A DNA stretch of 64,000 bases from Saccharomonospora cyanea NA-134 (lineage in GTDB: Bacteria > Actinomycetota > Actinomycetes > Mycobacteriales > Pseudonocardiaceae), in the NCBI RefSeq assembly GCF_000244975.1, contig NZ_CM001440.1, forward strand, positions 4,820,325-4,884,324, given 5' to 3'. Under the pieces are notes generated by a model. The model was given only the letters and a program-made list of their open reading frames with translations, was not told the origin of the DNA and searched no databases. Shown one piece after another: positions 45,115 to 54,556 of this stretch (its first letter is position 1; every line of letters starts with the position of its first letter). The translations under genes were made by a program, and so were the position numbers.

Positions 45115-46706
45115 GGCAGCGCACGATCGGGCACGGCCGCTACGAACTCCAGCCGCTCGCCCGGGGCGGGATGGGTGACGTCTGGGTAGGCCACGACACG
45201 AGACTCGACCGCGAGGTCGCCGTGAAGTTCGTGCGGTTCACCGACGGTGTGCCCGAGAACGAGATCGTGCGCCGGTTCGTGCGGGAATCCCGCATCACCG
45301 CGCGCATCCGCCACCCGGGCGTTCCGGCGATCTTCGACGTGGGCACCGACGACGGTAAGCCCTACCTGGTGATGGAGCGCGTGCACGGGATCAGCGTCAG
45401 TGATCTCCTCGCGCAGGAGGGCCGACTGTCCGTCGCCTGGGCGGCCACCATCGCAGCGCAGACCTGCGCGGTGCTCACCGTGGCGCATCGCGAGTCACTC
45501 GTCCACCGTGATCTGAAGCCGAGCAACCTCATGCTCGAGCCCGACGGCACCGTCAAGGTGCTCGACTTCGGACTCGCCGTCGCACTCGACCTCGCCGGCA
45601 TGTCACGGATCACCCGAACGGGCCAAAATGTCGGCACCCCCGCCTACATGGCGCCCGAACAGGTTCTCGCAGCCATGAGTGAACCTCGCACGGACCTCTA
45701 CGCCCTCGGCTGCACTGTCTACGAGATGCTCACCGGACAACCGGTGTTCACCGGACAGACGTCCTACACAGTCATGAACAAGCAGGTGGGTGAGCGTCCG
45801 GAACCTGTGAGGTCGTTGCGCCCGGAAGTTCCCCCCGAGCTGGACGCGCTGGTCGGTGAGCTGCTGGAGAAGAAGCCGGAGGACCGACCCGGGTCGGCGC
45901 AGGAGGTGTACGAGCGGCTGTTGCCGTTCGCTGTCGAGGTCGGCCCGATCCCGGGCGTACTCACACCGCCGACCGTGTGGAGTCCGGTGCGGATGTACGC
46001 CGCTGTGGTCGGTCACGCCTTCGCCGGGTCGGCCGGTGTATCTGAGAGGTCCACCGGGAACGCGGCGGACAGTCGACGCACCGAGCAGGACGAAAGGCCT
46101 GGTCCCGGTGAATCCGGTCCGACGCCATCTCGCGGACGTAGGCCGATCACTCGGGACGAGCTCGAAGAAGCCCGAGCGGACGCCGGTGAACTCGCCACGC
46201 AGACCCGCTACCGGGAGGCTGCCGAAGTACTCGCGGCCGTGACCGAACGCGCAGCCGAGGCCTTCGGCGAAGCCGACGACGAAGTGCTGACGGTGCGACT
46301 CGAACTCGCGAATGTGTTGTTCGAGGGTGGTGACTATCATGCCGCCGCCCCGGCGTACGAGAAGTTGGTCGCGTACCTCGTCGAACGGGACGGCCACGAC
46401 AGTGAGCTGGCGTTCCGGTGCCGCGCCCAGTACGCGGAATGCCAGGCCAGACTGGGCAAGACCGAGGATGCGGTGACTGTGGCCATCGACCTGCTCGAAG
46501 ACCTCGACCGTGTGTACGGTGGCGCCGATCCCCGTACTCTCGATCTACGTCGACAGATCGGCCTGTGGCAGTTGGCCGCTGGACGTCATGGCGAAGCCGG
46601 CTCGACACTACGGCGGCTGCTGGACGACCTTGTGCTCCACCACGGCGAACGGCATCCCACCGTGCCGTACGTGCGTGATCTCCTCGCCGGTCTCCGGGAA
46701 AACTGA
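45111..46706 (+). CDS. Hanks-type Ser/Thr protein kinase with TPR-like C-terminus
   Basis: 531 residues. The kinase domain is about 8-268: glycine loop LARGGMGDVWVG, VAVKF lysine, LVHRDLKPSNLML catalytic loop, VLDFGLAV (DFG) and GTPAYMAPEQV. After a Pro/Gly linker (about 290-345) a helical tail contains repeated A/L-rich hairpins (DELEEARADAGELATQTRY, then VRLELANVLFEGGDYHAAA) of TPR character. No membrane segment, so it is cytoplasmic. Phosphorylation targets are unknown; the coupled EVE-domain protein is a plausible partner. STPKs with TPR tails occur in signalling and in some phage-defence contexts, but a defence role here is inference from position. Confidence 0.88.
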   Translation: MRQRTIGHGRYELQPLARGGMGDVWVGHDTRLDREVAVKFVRFTDGVPENEIVRRFVRESRITARIRHPGVPAIFDVGTDDGKPYLVMERVHGISVSDLLAQEGRLSVAWAATIAAQTCAVLTVAHRESLVHRDLKPSNLMLEPDGTVKVLDFGLAVALDLAGMSRITRTGQNVGTPAYMAPEQVLAAMSEPRTDLYALGCTVYEMLTGQPVFTGQTSYTVMNKQVGERPEPVRSLRPEVPPELDALVGELLEKKPEDRPGSAQEVYERLLPFAVEVGPIPGVLTPPTVWSPVRMYAAVVGHAFAGSAGVSERSTGNAADSRRTEQDERPGPGESGPTPSRGRRPITRDELEEARADAGELATQTRYREAAEVLAAVTERAAEAFGEADDEVLTVRLELANVLFEGGDYHAAAPAYEKLVAYLVERDGHDSELAFRCRAQYAECQARLGKTEDAVTVAIDLLEDLDRVYGGADPRTLDLRRQIGLWQLAAGRHGEAGSTLRRLLDDLVLHHGERHPTVPYVRDLLAGLREN

Positions 46707-46803
46707 AAAGTCCGTCACAACTACGCAACAACCACGACGTGGCCGCAACGGACGAGGGAACGGACCCGACGAACACGCGCACGCTCGTTCGAAGGGAAAC
46801 CCC

Positions 46804-47355
46804 ATGTCCAATGCCTTCACACCACTACCCACCCCGGGCCCTGCCTCGGCTCCGGCCCGCTCGAAGCCGAGGCGCTGGCCGTGGCTCACCGGGTACGCCG
46901 CCGCGTTCCTGCTCGGCCTCGCCGTCGGCGCCGTCGGTGACAGCAAGGCGACCAAGGTCGTCACCGAGCAGGTCGAAGTTCCCGGAGAGATCCCCGGGGA
47001 GCAGCGGGAGGCCCTCCAACAGCGGGAGGCCGAACTCGACGAGCGCAACATCGAACTCGACGAGCGCAGCGCCGAACTCGACGCCCGGGAGGCGGCCCTT
47101 CAAGAGGAGGAGCAGGAAGTCGCTGCCAACACCATCGGCGAAGGGGTCTGGACCGTCGGGGTGGACATCGAGCCCGGCACCTACCGCGCCACAGACGTGA
47201 GCTCGATGTGCTACTGGGAGATCCGCCAGACCGGTGTCACCGGGTTCGAGGGAGTGATCAACAACGGCCTCCCGGGTGGCGGCAACCCCTCGGTGACCTT
47301 GTCGGAAGGCCAGGACTTCCAGACGAACCGCTGCGGTGAGTGGACGAAGCAGTGA
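46804..47355 (+). CDS. Membrane-anchored coiled-coil protein
   Basis: 183 residues. The Pro-rich cytoplasmic N-terminus is followed by one membrane helix (LTGYAAAFLLGLAVGAVG, about 29-46). A Glu-rich coiled coil follows with an 11-12-residue repeat (REAELDERNIELDERSAELD), then a C-terminal globular domain starting GEGVWTVGVDIEPGTYRA with two cysteines likely forming a disulfide. This extracytoplasmic module is common in actinobacterial surface and secreted proteins of unknown role. A GAAGGGAAA Shine-Dalgarno lies before the ATG. It follows the kinase gene by about 100 bp and might be its substrate; no evidence beyond proximity. Confidence 0.75.
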   Translation: MSNAFTPLPTPGPASAPARSKPRRWPWLTGYAAAFLLGLAVGAVGDSKATKVVTEQVEVPGEIPGEQREALQQREAELDERNIELDERSAELDAREAALQEEEQEVAANTIGEGVWTVGVDIEPGTYRATDVSSMCYWEIRQTGVTGFEGVINNGLPGGGNPSVTLSEGQDFQTNRCGEWTKQ

Positions 47356-47358
47356 CCC

Positions 47359-48705
47359 TCACCAGGCCACCGACGACTGCACTCCCGGGATCTCGCCGCC
47401 ACGGAAGGCGTTGACGAACAGCCGGTGGTCCTCCCGGGTCTGCACGGCGTAGCGCATGCCGAAATCGGTCAGCGACCGCACGAACTCGGTGTCGTCTCGT
47501 CCCACCGCCTTGGCGATGGCCTGCTCCACCTGGAACGTCACGAGCGTCTGCTCCGAGTCGGCGTCGGCCACGCAGTGCATCTTCGCTGTCGCGCGGCCGA
47601 GGTAGTCGAGCACGGAAGCCATGTCGGAGGGCTCGGTGAGGTCCGACCAGTCGAGGTCCTGGACATAGGGCGACAGCTCCGACACCACGAACCCGGTACC
47701 GCCGATCTCCGTGTGGCCGAGCCACGGATCGGCGTGCGCCTGCAACGCGCGTTGTGACACGGCGGTGCGGTGCCCGTGGTGCCGGAAGTACCGGTGGATG
47801 CGCTCGTCGGGCACGATGCGGCTGGGCGCGGCCACGTTGCCCTGTTTCATCGACAGCACGACGTCGTTCTCCAACGCCTGGGTACGGCCCTCCACCAGAA
47901 CGTTGTACGCGGGCAGCCCGGCCGAGCCGATGCCGAAACCCTGTCGTCCGACGATGTCCTTCACCTCGTACGTCAGGCTTCCGAAGCGCTTGTTCTCGGG
48001 GATCGTGCGCAGGTACTGGCCGAAGGCGTGTGTGGCGGCGGCGTGTTCGGCCTCGCCCAGCTCTCGCACCCCGGCTCCGCGCCGAAAGCGCCGGTCGTGA
48101 CCGTCCACCACCGTGAGGTGCTCCAGCAGCTCCACGCGCGTCTTCATGCGGGCGTCCAGGAGTACCTCGTGCACGATTCCGTCGGTGGTGTCGAGCTGCA
48201 GCCGGTACTTCTGGTCACCCGGGTGCTCGGCGAAGTGCCGCACCTGGGAGAGATAGGCACGCAGGTACGTCTCGGCGAGCCGCCGGATACCGTCGTCGGA
48301 GACGGCCTTGTTCCACGCCAGCAGTGCCACGCTCGCCACGAGCCTGCGCAGGTCCCAGGTGAAACTGCCGAGGTACGCCTCGTCGAAGTCGTTGACGTCG
48401 AACACGAGCACGCCCGAGGAGTCCATGTACGTGCCGAAGTTCTCGGCGTGCAGGTCACCCTGGATCCACACCCGGCCGGTGCGCTCGTCCGCCCACGGGT
48501 CGTCGACGGCGACCATGTCGTGGTAGAAGACGCAGGCCGCGCCCCGGTAGAAGCTGTAAGGGTCGGCCGCCATCTTGCGGAACTTCTTGCGGAACGCCGC
48601 CGGGTCGGCTCGCATCAGCTCGTCGAAGGCGTTCACCAGCACGTCGACGATCTCCGCGCGCCGCTGTTCGCTGTGTTGCCGCACCTGTGCCACCGGGTCA
48701 CTCAT
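47359..48705 (-). CDS. DUF2252 family protein
   Basis: 448 residues. Typical DUF2252 features: DPYSFYRGAACVFYHDM, VWIQGDLHAENFGTYMDSSG (a kinase-like HGDxHxxN-type loop), VFDVNDFDEAYLGSFTWDLRRLVAS (DFD) and the later YVQDLDWSDL. The fold is distantly related to aminoglycoside-phosphotransferase-type kinases, so ATP use is possible, but no activity is established. Start ATG at 48705 follows GAGGTG; an upstream start at 48753 would add a tail without a domain. It ends 3 bp from the convergent coiled-coil gene with no visible terminator. Confidence 0.85.
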   Translation of the reverse strand: MSDPVAQVRQHSEQRRAEIVDVLVNAFDELMRADPAAFRKKFRKMAADPYSFYRGAACVFYHDMVAVDDPWADERTGRVWIQGDLHAENFGTYMDSSGVLVFDVNDFDEAYLGSFTWDLRRLVASVALLAWNKAVSDDGIRRLAETYLRAYLSQVRHFAEHPGDQKYRLQLDTTDGIVHEVLLDARMKTRVELLEHLTVVDGHDRRFRRGAGVRELGEAEHAAATHAFGQYLRTIPENKRFGSLTYEVKDIVGRQGFGIGSAGLPAYNVLVEGRTQALENDVVLSMKQGNVAAPSRIVPDERIHRYFRHHGHRTAVSQRALQAHADPWLGHTEIGGTGFVVSELSPYVQDLDWSDLTEPSDMASVLDYLGRATAKMHCVADADSEQTLVTFQVEQAIAKAVGRDDTEFVRSLTDFGMRYAVQTREDHRLFVNAFRGGEIPGVQSSVAW

Positions 48706-48950
48706 GAGGCACCTCGCGCTCGTCGGAGGGGCCGTTGCCTTCTCAAGCCTCACACGCGCGGGATCCGCCCGCAGTGTCGACCGCGGTGGCGGGAACCCGG
48801 ATGTGCGGCCCTCGGCGGCCTGTGAAGGCCACCTCGTTCACCCCTCGGTGTGGTTTGGACGCCACCCCGGTTGGGCGCCCCCACAGGTGTTACCGCCCAG
48901 GTCGCGGGCGTTTCCCGTGTCCGCGACCCCAACCGGAAGGCTGAGAGCTC

Positions 48951-49373
48951 ATGCTGATTCGCAACGCCGCTCTGGCGTTCGTCTTCGCTGCCGGGACCGC
49001 GCTGCCCGCCACCGGAGTCGCGAACGCCCAACCGGACCTCGACTGTGCGAACTTCTCCAGCCAGGCGGAGGCGCAGGCCGAGTTCGACCGGGACACCAAT
49101 GACCCCCATCGGCTCGATGCCGACGATGACGGCATCGCCTGCGAAGCCCTGAACGGCACCACGAACGGCACGACGACCCCCACCGAGCCCGCACCCTCCA
49201 CCGAGACGGCGCCCGGTGGGCAGGTGGCCGAGACACCCGCCGGAGGTGTCGCCACCGGTGACGGTTCGCTCGCCGACTCCGGCCCGGCTGCCGCGCCGAT
49301 CCTGTTCGGGCTGGCGGGACTCGGAACGGCGGCCACGGCCGTCGTGGTCGTCGTCCGCCGCCGCAGCGCCTGA
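48951..49373 (+). CDS. Secreted Excalibur-domain protein with C-terminal anchor
   Basis: 140 residues. A signal peptide with likely cleavage after GVANA (about residue 26) is followed by an Excalibur calcium-binding module (LDCANF, then LDADDDGIACEAL with the DxDxDG loop). A Thr/Pro/Ala-rich linker, a hydrophobic segment and a terminal RRR complete it. LADSG just before the hydrophobic helix resembles an LAxTG sortase signal with Ser in place of Thr, so cell-wall attachment is possible. A Shine-Dalgarno (GGAAGG) lies upstream. Function is unknown; the domain is usually attached to surface nucleases or adhesins. Confidence 0.78.
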   Translation: MLIRNAALAFVFAAGTALPATGVANAQPDLDCANFSSQAEAQAEFDRDTNDPHRLDADDDGIACEALNGTTNGTTTPTEPAPSTETAPGGQVAETPAGGVATGDGSLADSGPAAAPILFGLAGLGTAATAVVVVVRRRSA

Positions 49374-49379
49374 CCGGTC

Positions 49380-49416
49380 CCCGCGCCGCCACCGCCCGAT
49401 CCGGTGGCGGCGCGGG
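49380..49416. terminator. Strong bidirectional terminator hairpin
   Basis: CCCGCGCCGCCACCG (49380-49394) is perfectly complementary to 49402-49416, with a 7-nt loop. It lies between the convergent Excalibur and metE genes. No T tract. Confidence 0.75.
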
Positions 49417-49425
49417 AGCCGTCTG

Positions 49426-51714
49426 CTATCCCAGCGTGCGCCGCACCTCGGTGGCTGCGGCGACCAGGTTGCGCAACGCGGGCTCCACTTCGGCGTAGCC
49501 TCGGGTCTTCAGCCCGCAGTCCGGGTTCACCCACAGCCGTGAGGGCGGCACCGACGCCAGCGCGGCCCGCAGGAGTTCGACGGTCTCGGCCACCTCCGGC
49601 ACCCGCGGGGAGTGGATGTCGTACACGCCGGGCCCGACTCCGCGCGCGAATCCGGCGGCCCCCAAATCGCCCAGCACCTCCATCCGCGACCGCGCGGCCT
49701 CGATGCTGGTGACGTCGGCGTCGAGCGCGGCGATGGCGTCGATGACGTCGCCGAACTCCGAGTAGCACAGGTGCGTGTGCACCTGGGTGCTCGCCCGTGC
49801 ACCCGACGTGGCCAACCGGAACGCCTCCACGGCCCAGTCCAGGTACTCCTTGTGCCGGTGGGCGCGCAGCGGCAACAGCTCCCGCAGCGCTGGTTCGTCC
49901 ACCTGGATCACGCCGAGTCCCGCGGCCTCCAGGTCGGCGATCTCGTCGCGGATGGCCAGGGCCACCTGCTTCGCCGTGTCCGCGAGCGGCTGGTCGTCAC
50001 GCACGAAGGACCACGCCAGGATCGTCACCGGTCCGGTCAGCATGCCCTTCACCGGCCGGTCCGTGAGGCTCGCCGCGTACGCGGCCCACTCGACGGTGAT
50101 GGGTTCAGGCCGGGACACGTCGCCGAACAGGATCGGCGGGCGCACGCAGCGTGACCCGTACGACTGGACCCAACCGTGCTCGGTGTCCGCGAAACCGGCG
50201 AGGTGCTCGGCGAAGTACTGCACCATGTCGTTGCGTTCGGGCTCGCCGTGCACGAGGACGTCGAGCCCCAGCTCCTCCTGCAGTCGCACCACCCGCTCGA
50301 TCTCCGCGCGCATCCGGCTGATGTAGGTGTCGTGGTCGATACCGCCGCGACGCAGGGCGGCCCTGGTCCTGCGCACGTCGGCGGTCTGCGGGAACGACCC
50401 GATGGTGGTCGTCGGCAACGGTGGCAGCCGCAGCGCCTCCTGCTGCGCCTCCCGGCGGACGTCGTAGTCGGCCCGGCGGGTGTCCCGAGGCCGCAGCCCC
50501 GCCAGGCGACGCCTGACCTGCTCGTCTCGCACCCGCTCGGCGTTCACCCGGTCGGTGACCACTCTCCGAGCCGCGGCGAGCTCCTCGGCCACCGCGTCGC
50601 GCCCCTCGCGCAGTGCCCTGCCGAGGACGACAACCTCGTGCACCTTCTGCCGCGCGAACGCCAGCCACGAGGCCACCTGCGGGTCGAGGCTCGACTCCGC
50701 TTCGACGTCGTAGGGCACGTGCAGCAGCGAACACGACGAGCTGACGGCGACCTCGCCCGCCAGACCGAGCAGTGTGGCCGCCGTGGTGAGGGCGCGGTCG
50801 AGGTCGGTGCGCCAGACGTTACGGCCGTCGACCAGTCCGGCCACCAGCGTCTTGTCCCGCAGGCCCGGTAACGCTGCCAGCGAGTCCAGACCCGGGTCAC
50901 CGGCCACGAAGTCGACTCCCACGGCCTCGACGGGGGCGGCCGACAGGATCTCCAGTGCCTCCCCGAGGTCACCGAAGTAGCCGGCGACGAAGAGCTTCGG
51001 ACGCTCGGCCAGCGAGCCGAGCGAGCGGTACGCCTCGCGGAGGGCCGCGAGTTCGGCTTCGGTGCGGTCGGCCGCGAACGCGGGCTCGTCGAGCTGCACC
51101 CATTCCACGCCGGCACGCGCGAGTTCGCGCAACAGTTCGGCGTACGCGTCGACCAGTTCGTCCACTGTGTCCAGCGGACGGAACCCCGGAGCCGCTTCGG
51201 AATCCGGTTTGGACAGAAGGAGGAACGTCACCGGCCCCACCAACACGGGCCGGACGGGAATGCCGAGCTCGTCGGCCTCCCGAACCTGCTCCAGCACACC
51301 GTGGTCGGCGAGGAAAAACCGAGTGTCCGGCCCGATCTCAGGCACGAGGTAGTGGTAGTTGGTGTCGAACCACTTCGTCAGTTCCAACGGCGGCGTCGAC
51401 TCCACGCCCCTCGCCATGGCGAAGTAGGTGTCGAGTGGGCTCAGTCCCAGGTCCGCGTACCGGCGGGGCACGGCTCCGAAGGTCACCGCCGTGTCGAGTA
51501 CGTGGTCGTAGAAGGAGAACGTGTTGCCGGGTACCGAGTCGAGTCCGGCCTGACGCAACGAACGCCAGGTGTCGATACGCAGGTCGCGAGCGATGTTCCG
51601 CAACTCGGCCTCGCTGATGCGCGACGCCCAGTAGTTCTCCAGCGCTCGTTTGAGTTCCCGGTTCGGTCCGATCCTGGGATAACCGAGTACGGTCGATCCG
51701 ATTGTGCTGGTCAA
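49426..51714 (-). CDS. metE: Cobalamin-independent methionine synthase
   Basis: 762 residues. Transfers a methyl group from 5-methyltetrahydropteroyl-triglutamate to homocysteine without B12. The N-terminal barrel begins [20 protein letters not shown], and the C-terminal barrel starts [12 protein letters not shown]. Zinc ligands are visible in [11 protein letters not shown] (His and Cys), [12 protein letters not shown] (Glu) and [12 protein letters not shown] (second Cys). The TTG at 51714 is chosen because GAGGAGAG precedes it and it gives the family N-terminus; the frame remains open upstream through the leader but without family similarity. A cobalamin riboswitch upstream should shut the gene off when B12 is available and MetH can act. 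Confidence 0.95.
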   Translation of the reverse strand: MTSTIGSTVLGYPRIGPNRELKRALENYWASRISEAELRNIARDLRIDTWRSLRQAGLDSVPGNTFSFYDHVLDTAVTFGAVPRRYADLGLSPLDTYFAMARGVESTPPLELTKWFDTNYHYLVPEIGPDTRFFLADHGVLEQVREADELGIPVRPVLVGPVTFLLLSKPDSEAAPGFRPLDTVDELVDAYAELLRELARAGVEWVQLDEPAFAADRTEAELAALREAYRSLGSLAERPKLFVAGYFGDLGEALEILSAAPVEAVGVDFVAGDPGLDSLAALPGLRDKTLVAGLVDGRNVWRTDLDRALTTAATLLGLAGEVAVSSSCSLLHVPYDVEAESSLDPQVASWLAFARQKVHEVVVLGRALREGRDAVAEELAAARRVVTDRVNAERVRDEQVRRRLAGLRPRDTRRADYDVRREAQQEALRLPPLPTTTIGSFPQTADVRRTRAALRRGGIDHDTYISRMRAEIERVVRLQEELGLDVLVHGEPERNDMVQYFAEHLAGFADTEHGWVQSYGSRCVRPPILFGDVSRPEPITVEWAAYAASLTDRPVKGMLTGPVTILAWSFVRDDQPLADTAKQVALAIRDEIADLEAAGLGVIQVDEPALRELLPLRAHRHKEYLDWAVEAFRLATSGARASTQVHTHLCYSEFGDVIDAIAALDADVTSIEAARSRMEVLGDLGAAGFARGVGPGVYDIHSPRVPEVAETVELLRAALASVPPSRLWVNPDCGLKTRGYAEVEPALRNLVAAATEVRRTLG

Positions 51715-51841
51715 GGCTCTCTCCTCGCGAGCTCGACGGCGGCACCGGACGCGCGACGGCGGCCTCGCAGGCGAGCGGGTGGCGACGCGACGTCGCCGAA
51801 CCACTCGTCCGCCAGGGTCACCCTCGAACGCCCGGAGGTCA

Positions 51842-51860
51842 CGCACACCGGCGGTGTGCG
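51842..51860 (-). promoter_or_regulatory. Hairpin at the 3' edge of the riboswitch
   Basis: CGCACACC-GGC-GGTGTGCG: an 8-bp perfect stem with a 3-nt loop, whose upstream arm on the minus strand overlaps the closing stem of the riboswitch by about four bases. Mutually exclusive pairing would give an expression platform. There is no U tract, so it may act on translation or with Rho. Confidence 0.45.
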
Positions 51861-52078
51861 CACCGGTGGCAGGTCTTCGGACTCGCGGGCACGGCCCGGC
51901 TCCCACCGGGGCTCCTACTGACCGTCGCTTCCCAGACCGTGTGGCCCAGTGCGTTGGAACCGGTCGAGCGACCGGCCACGGCGTTCGTTCCCACTCACCG
52001 CTGCGGGGCAGTCCCGGATTCCCACCGGGTTCCCTCTTGCCTCGCCCACCGCCTCGGCGGAAGGCGAACCACCAGCGC
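51857..52078 (-). promoter_or_regulatory. Cobalamin riboswitch upstream of metE
   Basis: The minus strand carries the conserved cobalamin aptamer blocks in order: GGTGG closing arm, GGGAACCCGGTGGGAATCC, ACTGCCCCGCAGCGGTGAG, GGAAGCGACGGTCAGTAGGA and the B12-box-like AGTCCGAAGACCTGCC, closed by CCACC. The ends pair (GCGCTGGTGG with CCACCGGTGCGC). It lies about 140 nt before the metE start on the same strand. Adenosylcobalamin or related corrinoids should bind and lower metE expression. Confidence 0.92.
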
Positions 52079-52231
52079 GTCTCACTGTAGTGACGCCGGG
52101 GTGCTTGACAAGGGAGCCCGACCGAGCGGTTCGCCTGCCTGCCGTCGCCCGTAACACCGTGCGCCTCCGTTCCGACAAAGTGGCGGACATCACCTCGGCG
52201 GTCGCCCCGCGGCTCGGAAACGGAGGAACGG

Positions 52232-52942
52232 ATGGGTCGTCGCAAGCGCAGGCAATCCCGAGCCGGCTCGGATCCCCTCATCCGCCACCGCGACAGGATC
52301 GCGTCGCTGGAACATCGGGTGGCCGGGCTTGCCGCTTCCGAGAAGCAGCGGCAGCAGGCCAACGCCGTTCGCACGGAGATTCACACGGTTCTCCTGGATC
52401 TGAAGCACGTTCCGCGCTCGCCGTCCCGGGACCGGCTGGCCCTGCGGGCGAGGACCCTGTTGGGGAAGTTGGCGGCGCTCACGACCTCCCCGGACCGGAA
52501 ACGCGAACTCGGGGGGCGTGATCGGCAGCGCGGATCCGGCGTCTCCGTCCGGGACCTCGAACGGGAGATCCGCGAACTCGTCAAGATACGCAACCCGATG
52601 CTGCGTCACGGCAAGGAAGTGCCACCGGAGTTGGCGGAGCGGGAGGCGAAACTGACGGAGCGACTGCGTGTCACCGCGAAGGCGATCCGGGAGTCCCGGC
52701 TCGACCGTGGTCACAAGGCCGCGCACCTGACACGGATACAACGCGCCCGAGCAAGCCTGCACAACAAACCCGAAGCAGAGACCCCGCCTCGAAGGACGGC
52801 GTCCTCGACGCGGGACCCCGAAAGCATCCGTCGCGCCCGCGTTCGTGAGGAACTGGAACGGGAGGAACGGGAGCGCAGAAACCAGTCGACCTCGGTCTAC
52901 ACCGTCAGTGGTGGCCTGCCGGGGCTGGGTAGACGTCGCTGA
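52232..52942 (+). CDS. Charged coiled-coil protein with GGLPGLGRR tail
   Basis: 236 residues, very rich in Arg, Glu and Lys; helices such as [20 protein letters not shown] suggest a coiled coil. No domain recognised. The last residues [17 protein letters not shown] match the end of the small protein at 33617-34132 in the defence locus, although the bodies show no obvious similarity beyond charge and helicity. GGAGGAACGG precedes the ATG. It is divergent from the metE leader. Its nature is unknown: a structural, nucleic-acid-binding or tagged substrate protein are all possible. Confidence 0.62.
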   Translation: MGRRKRRQSRAGSDPLIRHRDRIASLEHRVAGLAASEKQRQQANAVRTEIHTVLLDLKHVPRSPSRDRLALRARTLLGKLAALTTSPDRKRELGGRDRQRGSGVSVRDLEREIRELVKIRNPMLRHGKEVPPELAEREAKLTERLRVTAKAIRESRLDRGHKAAHLTRIQRARASLHNKPEAETPPRRTASSTRDPESIRRARVREELEREERERRNQSTSVYTVSGGLPGLGRRR

Positions 52943-52961
52943 ACATGCCCCGAGGCCGCTC

Positions 52962-53666
52962 TCACGCCTCCGTCTCGTCCGGGACGAACGCCAACTGGTC
53001 GGGGTGGAAGCCGTCGCGGCGGGGCGGCGGCAGCCACGCCTGCGGCCTGGTGCTCTTCTGCCTGCCGAGTTCGGTGAAGTTCAGCGGCGCGGAGAGGTCG
53101 ATGTGGTAGGTGGCACCGTCCTCGACTGGCTCGAATGCCAGGTCGGCGGGCTCCAGCCCGACACCGACGGCCACGAGGTAGGCGTCGTCGAGCGCGGTGG
53201 AGAACGCGGCCCAGCCACCGGCGAAGTGCCACACGCGGGCCCTGACCTGTGCGCCCTCGATGCGCCACCAGACGATGGGCCACTCGGCGTAGTGGCGGGC
53301 CTGGCGTTCGGCGTGTTCCACAAGCGCGGGGATCAACCCGTCCGGCCTGGCCACGGAGCTGTCGGGCAACGTCACGTTGACCACGCCGAACGCCCCGCTG
53401 AACGCGACCTCCACCAGTGGGTCCTTGCCGTTCGGGCACATGACGGCCTCGTACCGCTGTCTCGGCAGGGTGCCCACCCGGACACCGTTGCCGGAGTCGG
53501 GTACCCGGTGTCCCAGCCACAGGGCCCACGGTGGCTTGCCGGGCAAGCCTTCGAAGAAGTCCACCCAGCGCATGCCTTGGAACGTCTCGTCGAGGCCGTA
53601 CACCTGGAAGTCGACGACCGACGATGTGTGTGGGGCAGCGTTGGAGTCCACTCGACGATAGTGCAA
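52962..53666 (-). CDS. Hypothetical protein (234 aa)
   Basis: A soluble protein with many aromatic residues (QGMRWVDFFEGLPGKPPWAL, EWPIVWWRIEGAQVRARVWH, GGWAAFSTALDD), probably a beta-rich fold. No catalytic motif, signal or membrane segment. No family recognised. It is convergent with the charged protein gene and lies 52 bp downstream of the SDR gene on the same strand, so the two may be co-transcribed. Confidence 0.6.
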   Translation of the reverse strand: MHYRRVDSNAAPHTSSVVDFQVYGLDETFQGMRWVDFFEGLPGKPPWALWLGHRVPDSGNGVRVGTLPRQRYEAVMCPNGKDPLVEVAFSGAFGVVNVTLPDSSVARPDGLIPALVEHAERQARHYAEWPIVWWRIEGAQVRARVWHFAGGWAAFSTALDDAYLVAVGVGLEPADLAFEPVEDGATYHIDLSAPLNFTELGRQKSTRPQAWLPPPRRDGFHPDQLAFVPDETEA

Positions 53667-53718
53667 CGTCCGCGCTCTTTCGGCAGCGCGGACGTCACCC
53701 TCCGCGACGAGGATGCCG

Positions 53719-54495
53719 TCACGGTTGCCAGCGCCGGAACCCGCCTTCGGCGTCGACCACGTTGGCCGTGATCGTGGCGGCGTCCTCGCTGAGCAACAGC
53801 GACACGACCGCCGCGGCCTCCGACGGCGTGTTCCAGCGTCCCCGCGGCAAGCGGTCGGCGACCGAGGAGGTCAGGTCCTCGTCCGCCCATCCGGTGTCCG
53901 TCGGGCCGGGGTTCACCGTGTTCACGGTGATCCCGTCGTCGGCCAGCGCGTCCGAGAGGGTCCACGTGAGCTGGTGCAACGCGCCTTTCGTTGTGGCGTA
54001 GGGGATTTCCGACGCCATGGGGGCCAGGTGCTGTCCCGACGTGAAGAGCACCACGCGCCCCGGAAGCGGCCGTGGGTCCGCTTCGCGGTACTGCCGGGCG
54101 AACGCGCGCACCAGCAGCAGTGTGGCTCGCACGTTGACCGCCCACGTCAGGTCGAGCTCGGCGGCCGTCACCTCGTCGAGCGTGGCCACCGAGCTGCGCG
54201 CGTGATTGGCGATCAGTGTGTCGAGGGGACCGAACCGGTCCACCGCCGCCCGGACCACCCGTTCGGGTGCGTCCGGGTCCGCGAAGTCCGCCTCCAGGTG
54301 TGCCAGTGCCTCGCCGCCGGAGAGCTCGGCGAGGACACCGTCGATTCCGCGCGGGTCCGCACCCCACGGCTCCGTCGCGTCGTAGGGCGACCAGGAGTGC
54401 GCGAACACCCGGTGCCCGTCGTGCAGCAACCTGCGCGCGATGGCGAACCCGATACCGTCGGTCCTGCTGACCCCTGTGACAAGCGCGGTACGCAT
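53719..54495 (-). CDS. Short-chain dehydrogenase/reductase
   Basis: 258 residues. Classical SDR: cofactor motif ALVTGVSRTDGIGFAIAR near the N-terminus (a T-G-x3-x-G-x-G variant), NHARSS in place of the usual NNAG, catalytic Ser in VVLFTSGQHLAP and YATTK (Tyr and Lys), then NTVNPGPTDTGW. It probably reduces or oxidises a carbonyl/alcohol with NAD(P); FabG-like, substrate unknown. The glycine motif is slightly altered. ATG start at 54495 gives the family N-terminus. Confidence 0.87.
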   Translation of the reverse strand: MRTALVTGVSRTDGIGFAIARRLLHDGHRVFAHSWSPYDATEPWGADPRGIDGVLAELSGGEALAHLEADFADPDAPERVVRAAVDRFGPLDTLIANHARSSVATLDEVTAAELDLTWAVNVRATLLLVRAFARQYREADPRPLPGRVVLFTSGQHLAPMASEIPYATTKGALHQLTWTLSDALADDGITVNTVNPGPTDTGWADEDLTSSVADRLPRGRWNTPSEAAAVVSLLLSEDAATITANVVDAEGGFRRWQP

Positions 54496-54556
54496 GGTCG
54501 GTCACTGTTGCCAGGCGGCAGGCGCGAGGCAACCGAATTTCCGGCGACAGTCCCGC

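Noticed and set aside
46993-47110. Possible DNA tandem repeat in the coiled-coil gene
   Set aside because: The repetition reflects the protein coiled-coil register (LDERNIE/LDERSAE); it is too short and imperfect to list as a separate repeat element.
51715-52374. Longer MetE N-terminus
   Set aside because: The extension would translate the cobalamin riboswitch; MetE similarity begins at TTG 51714.
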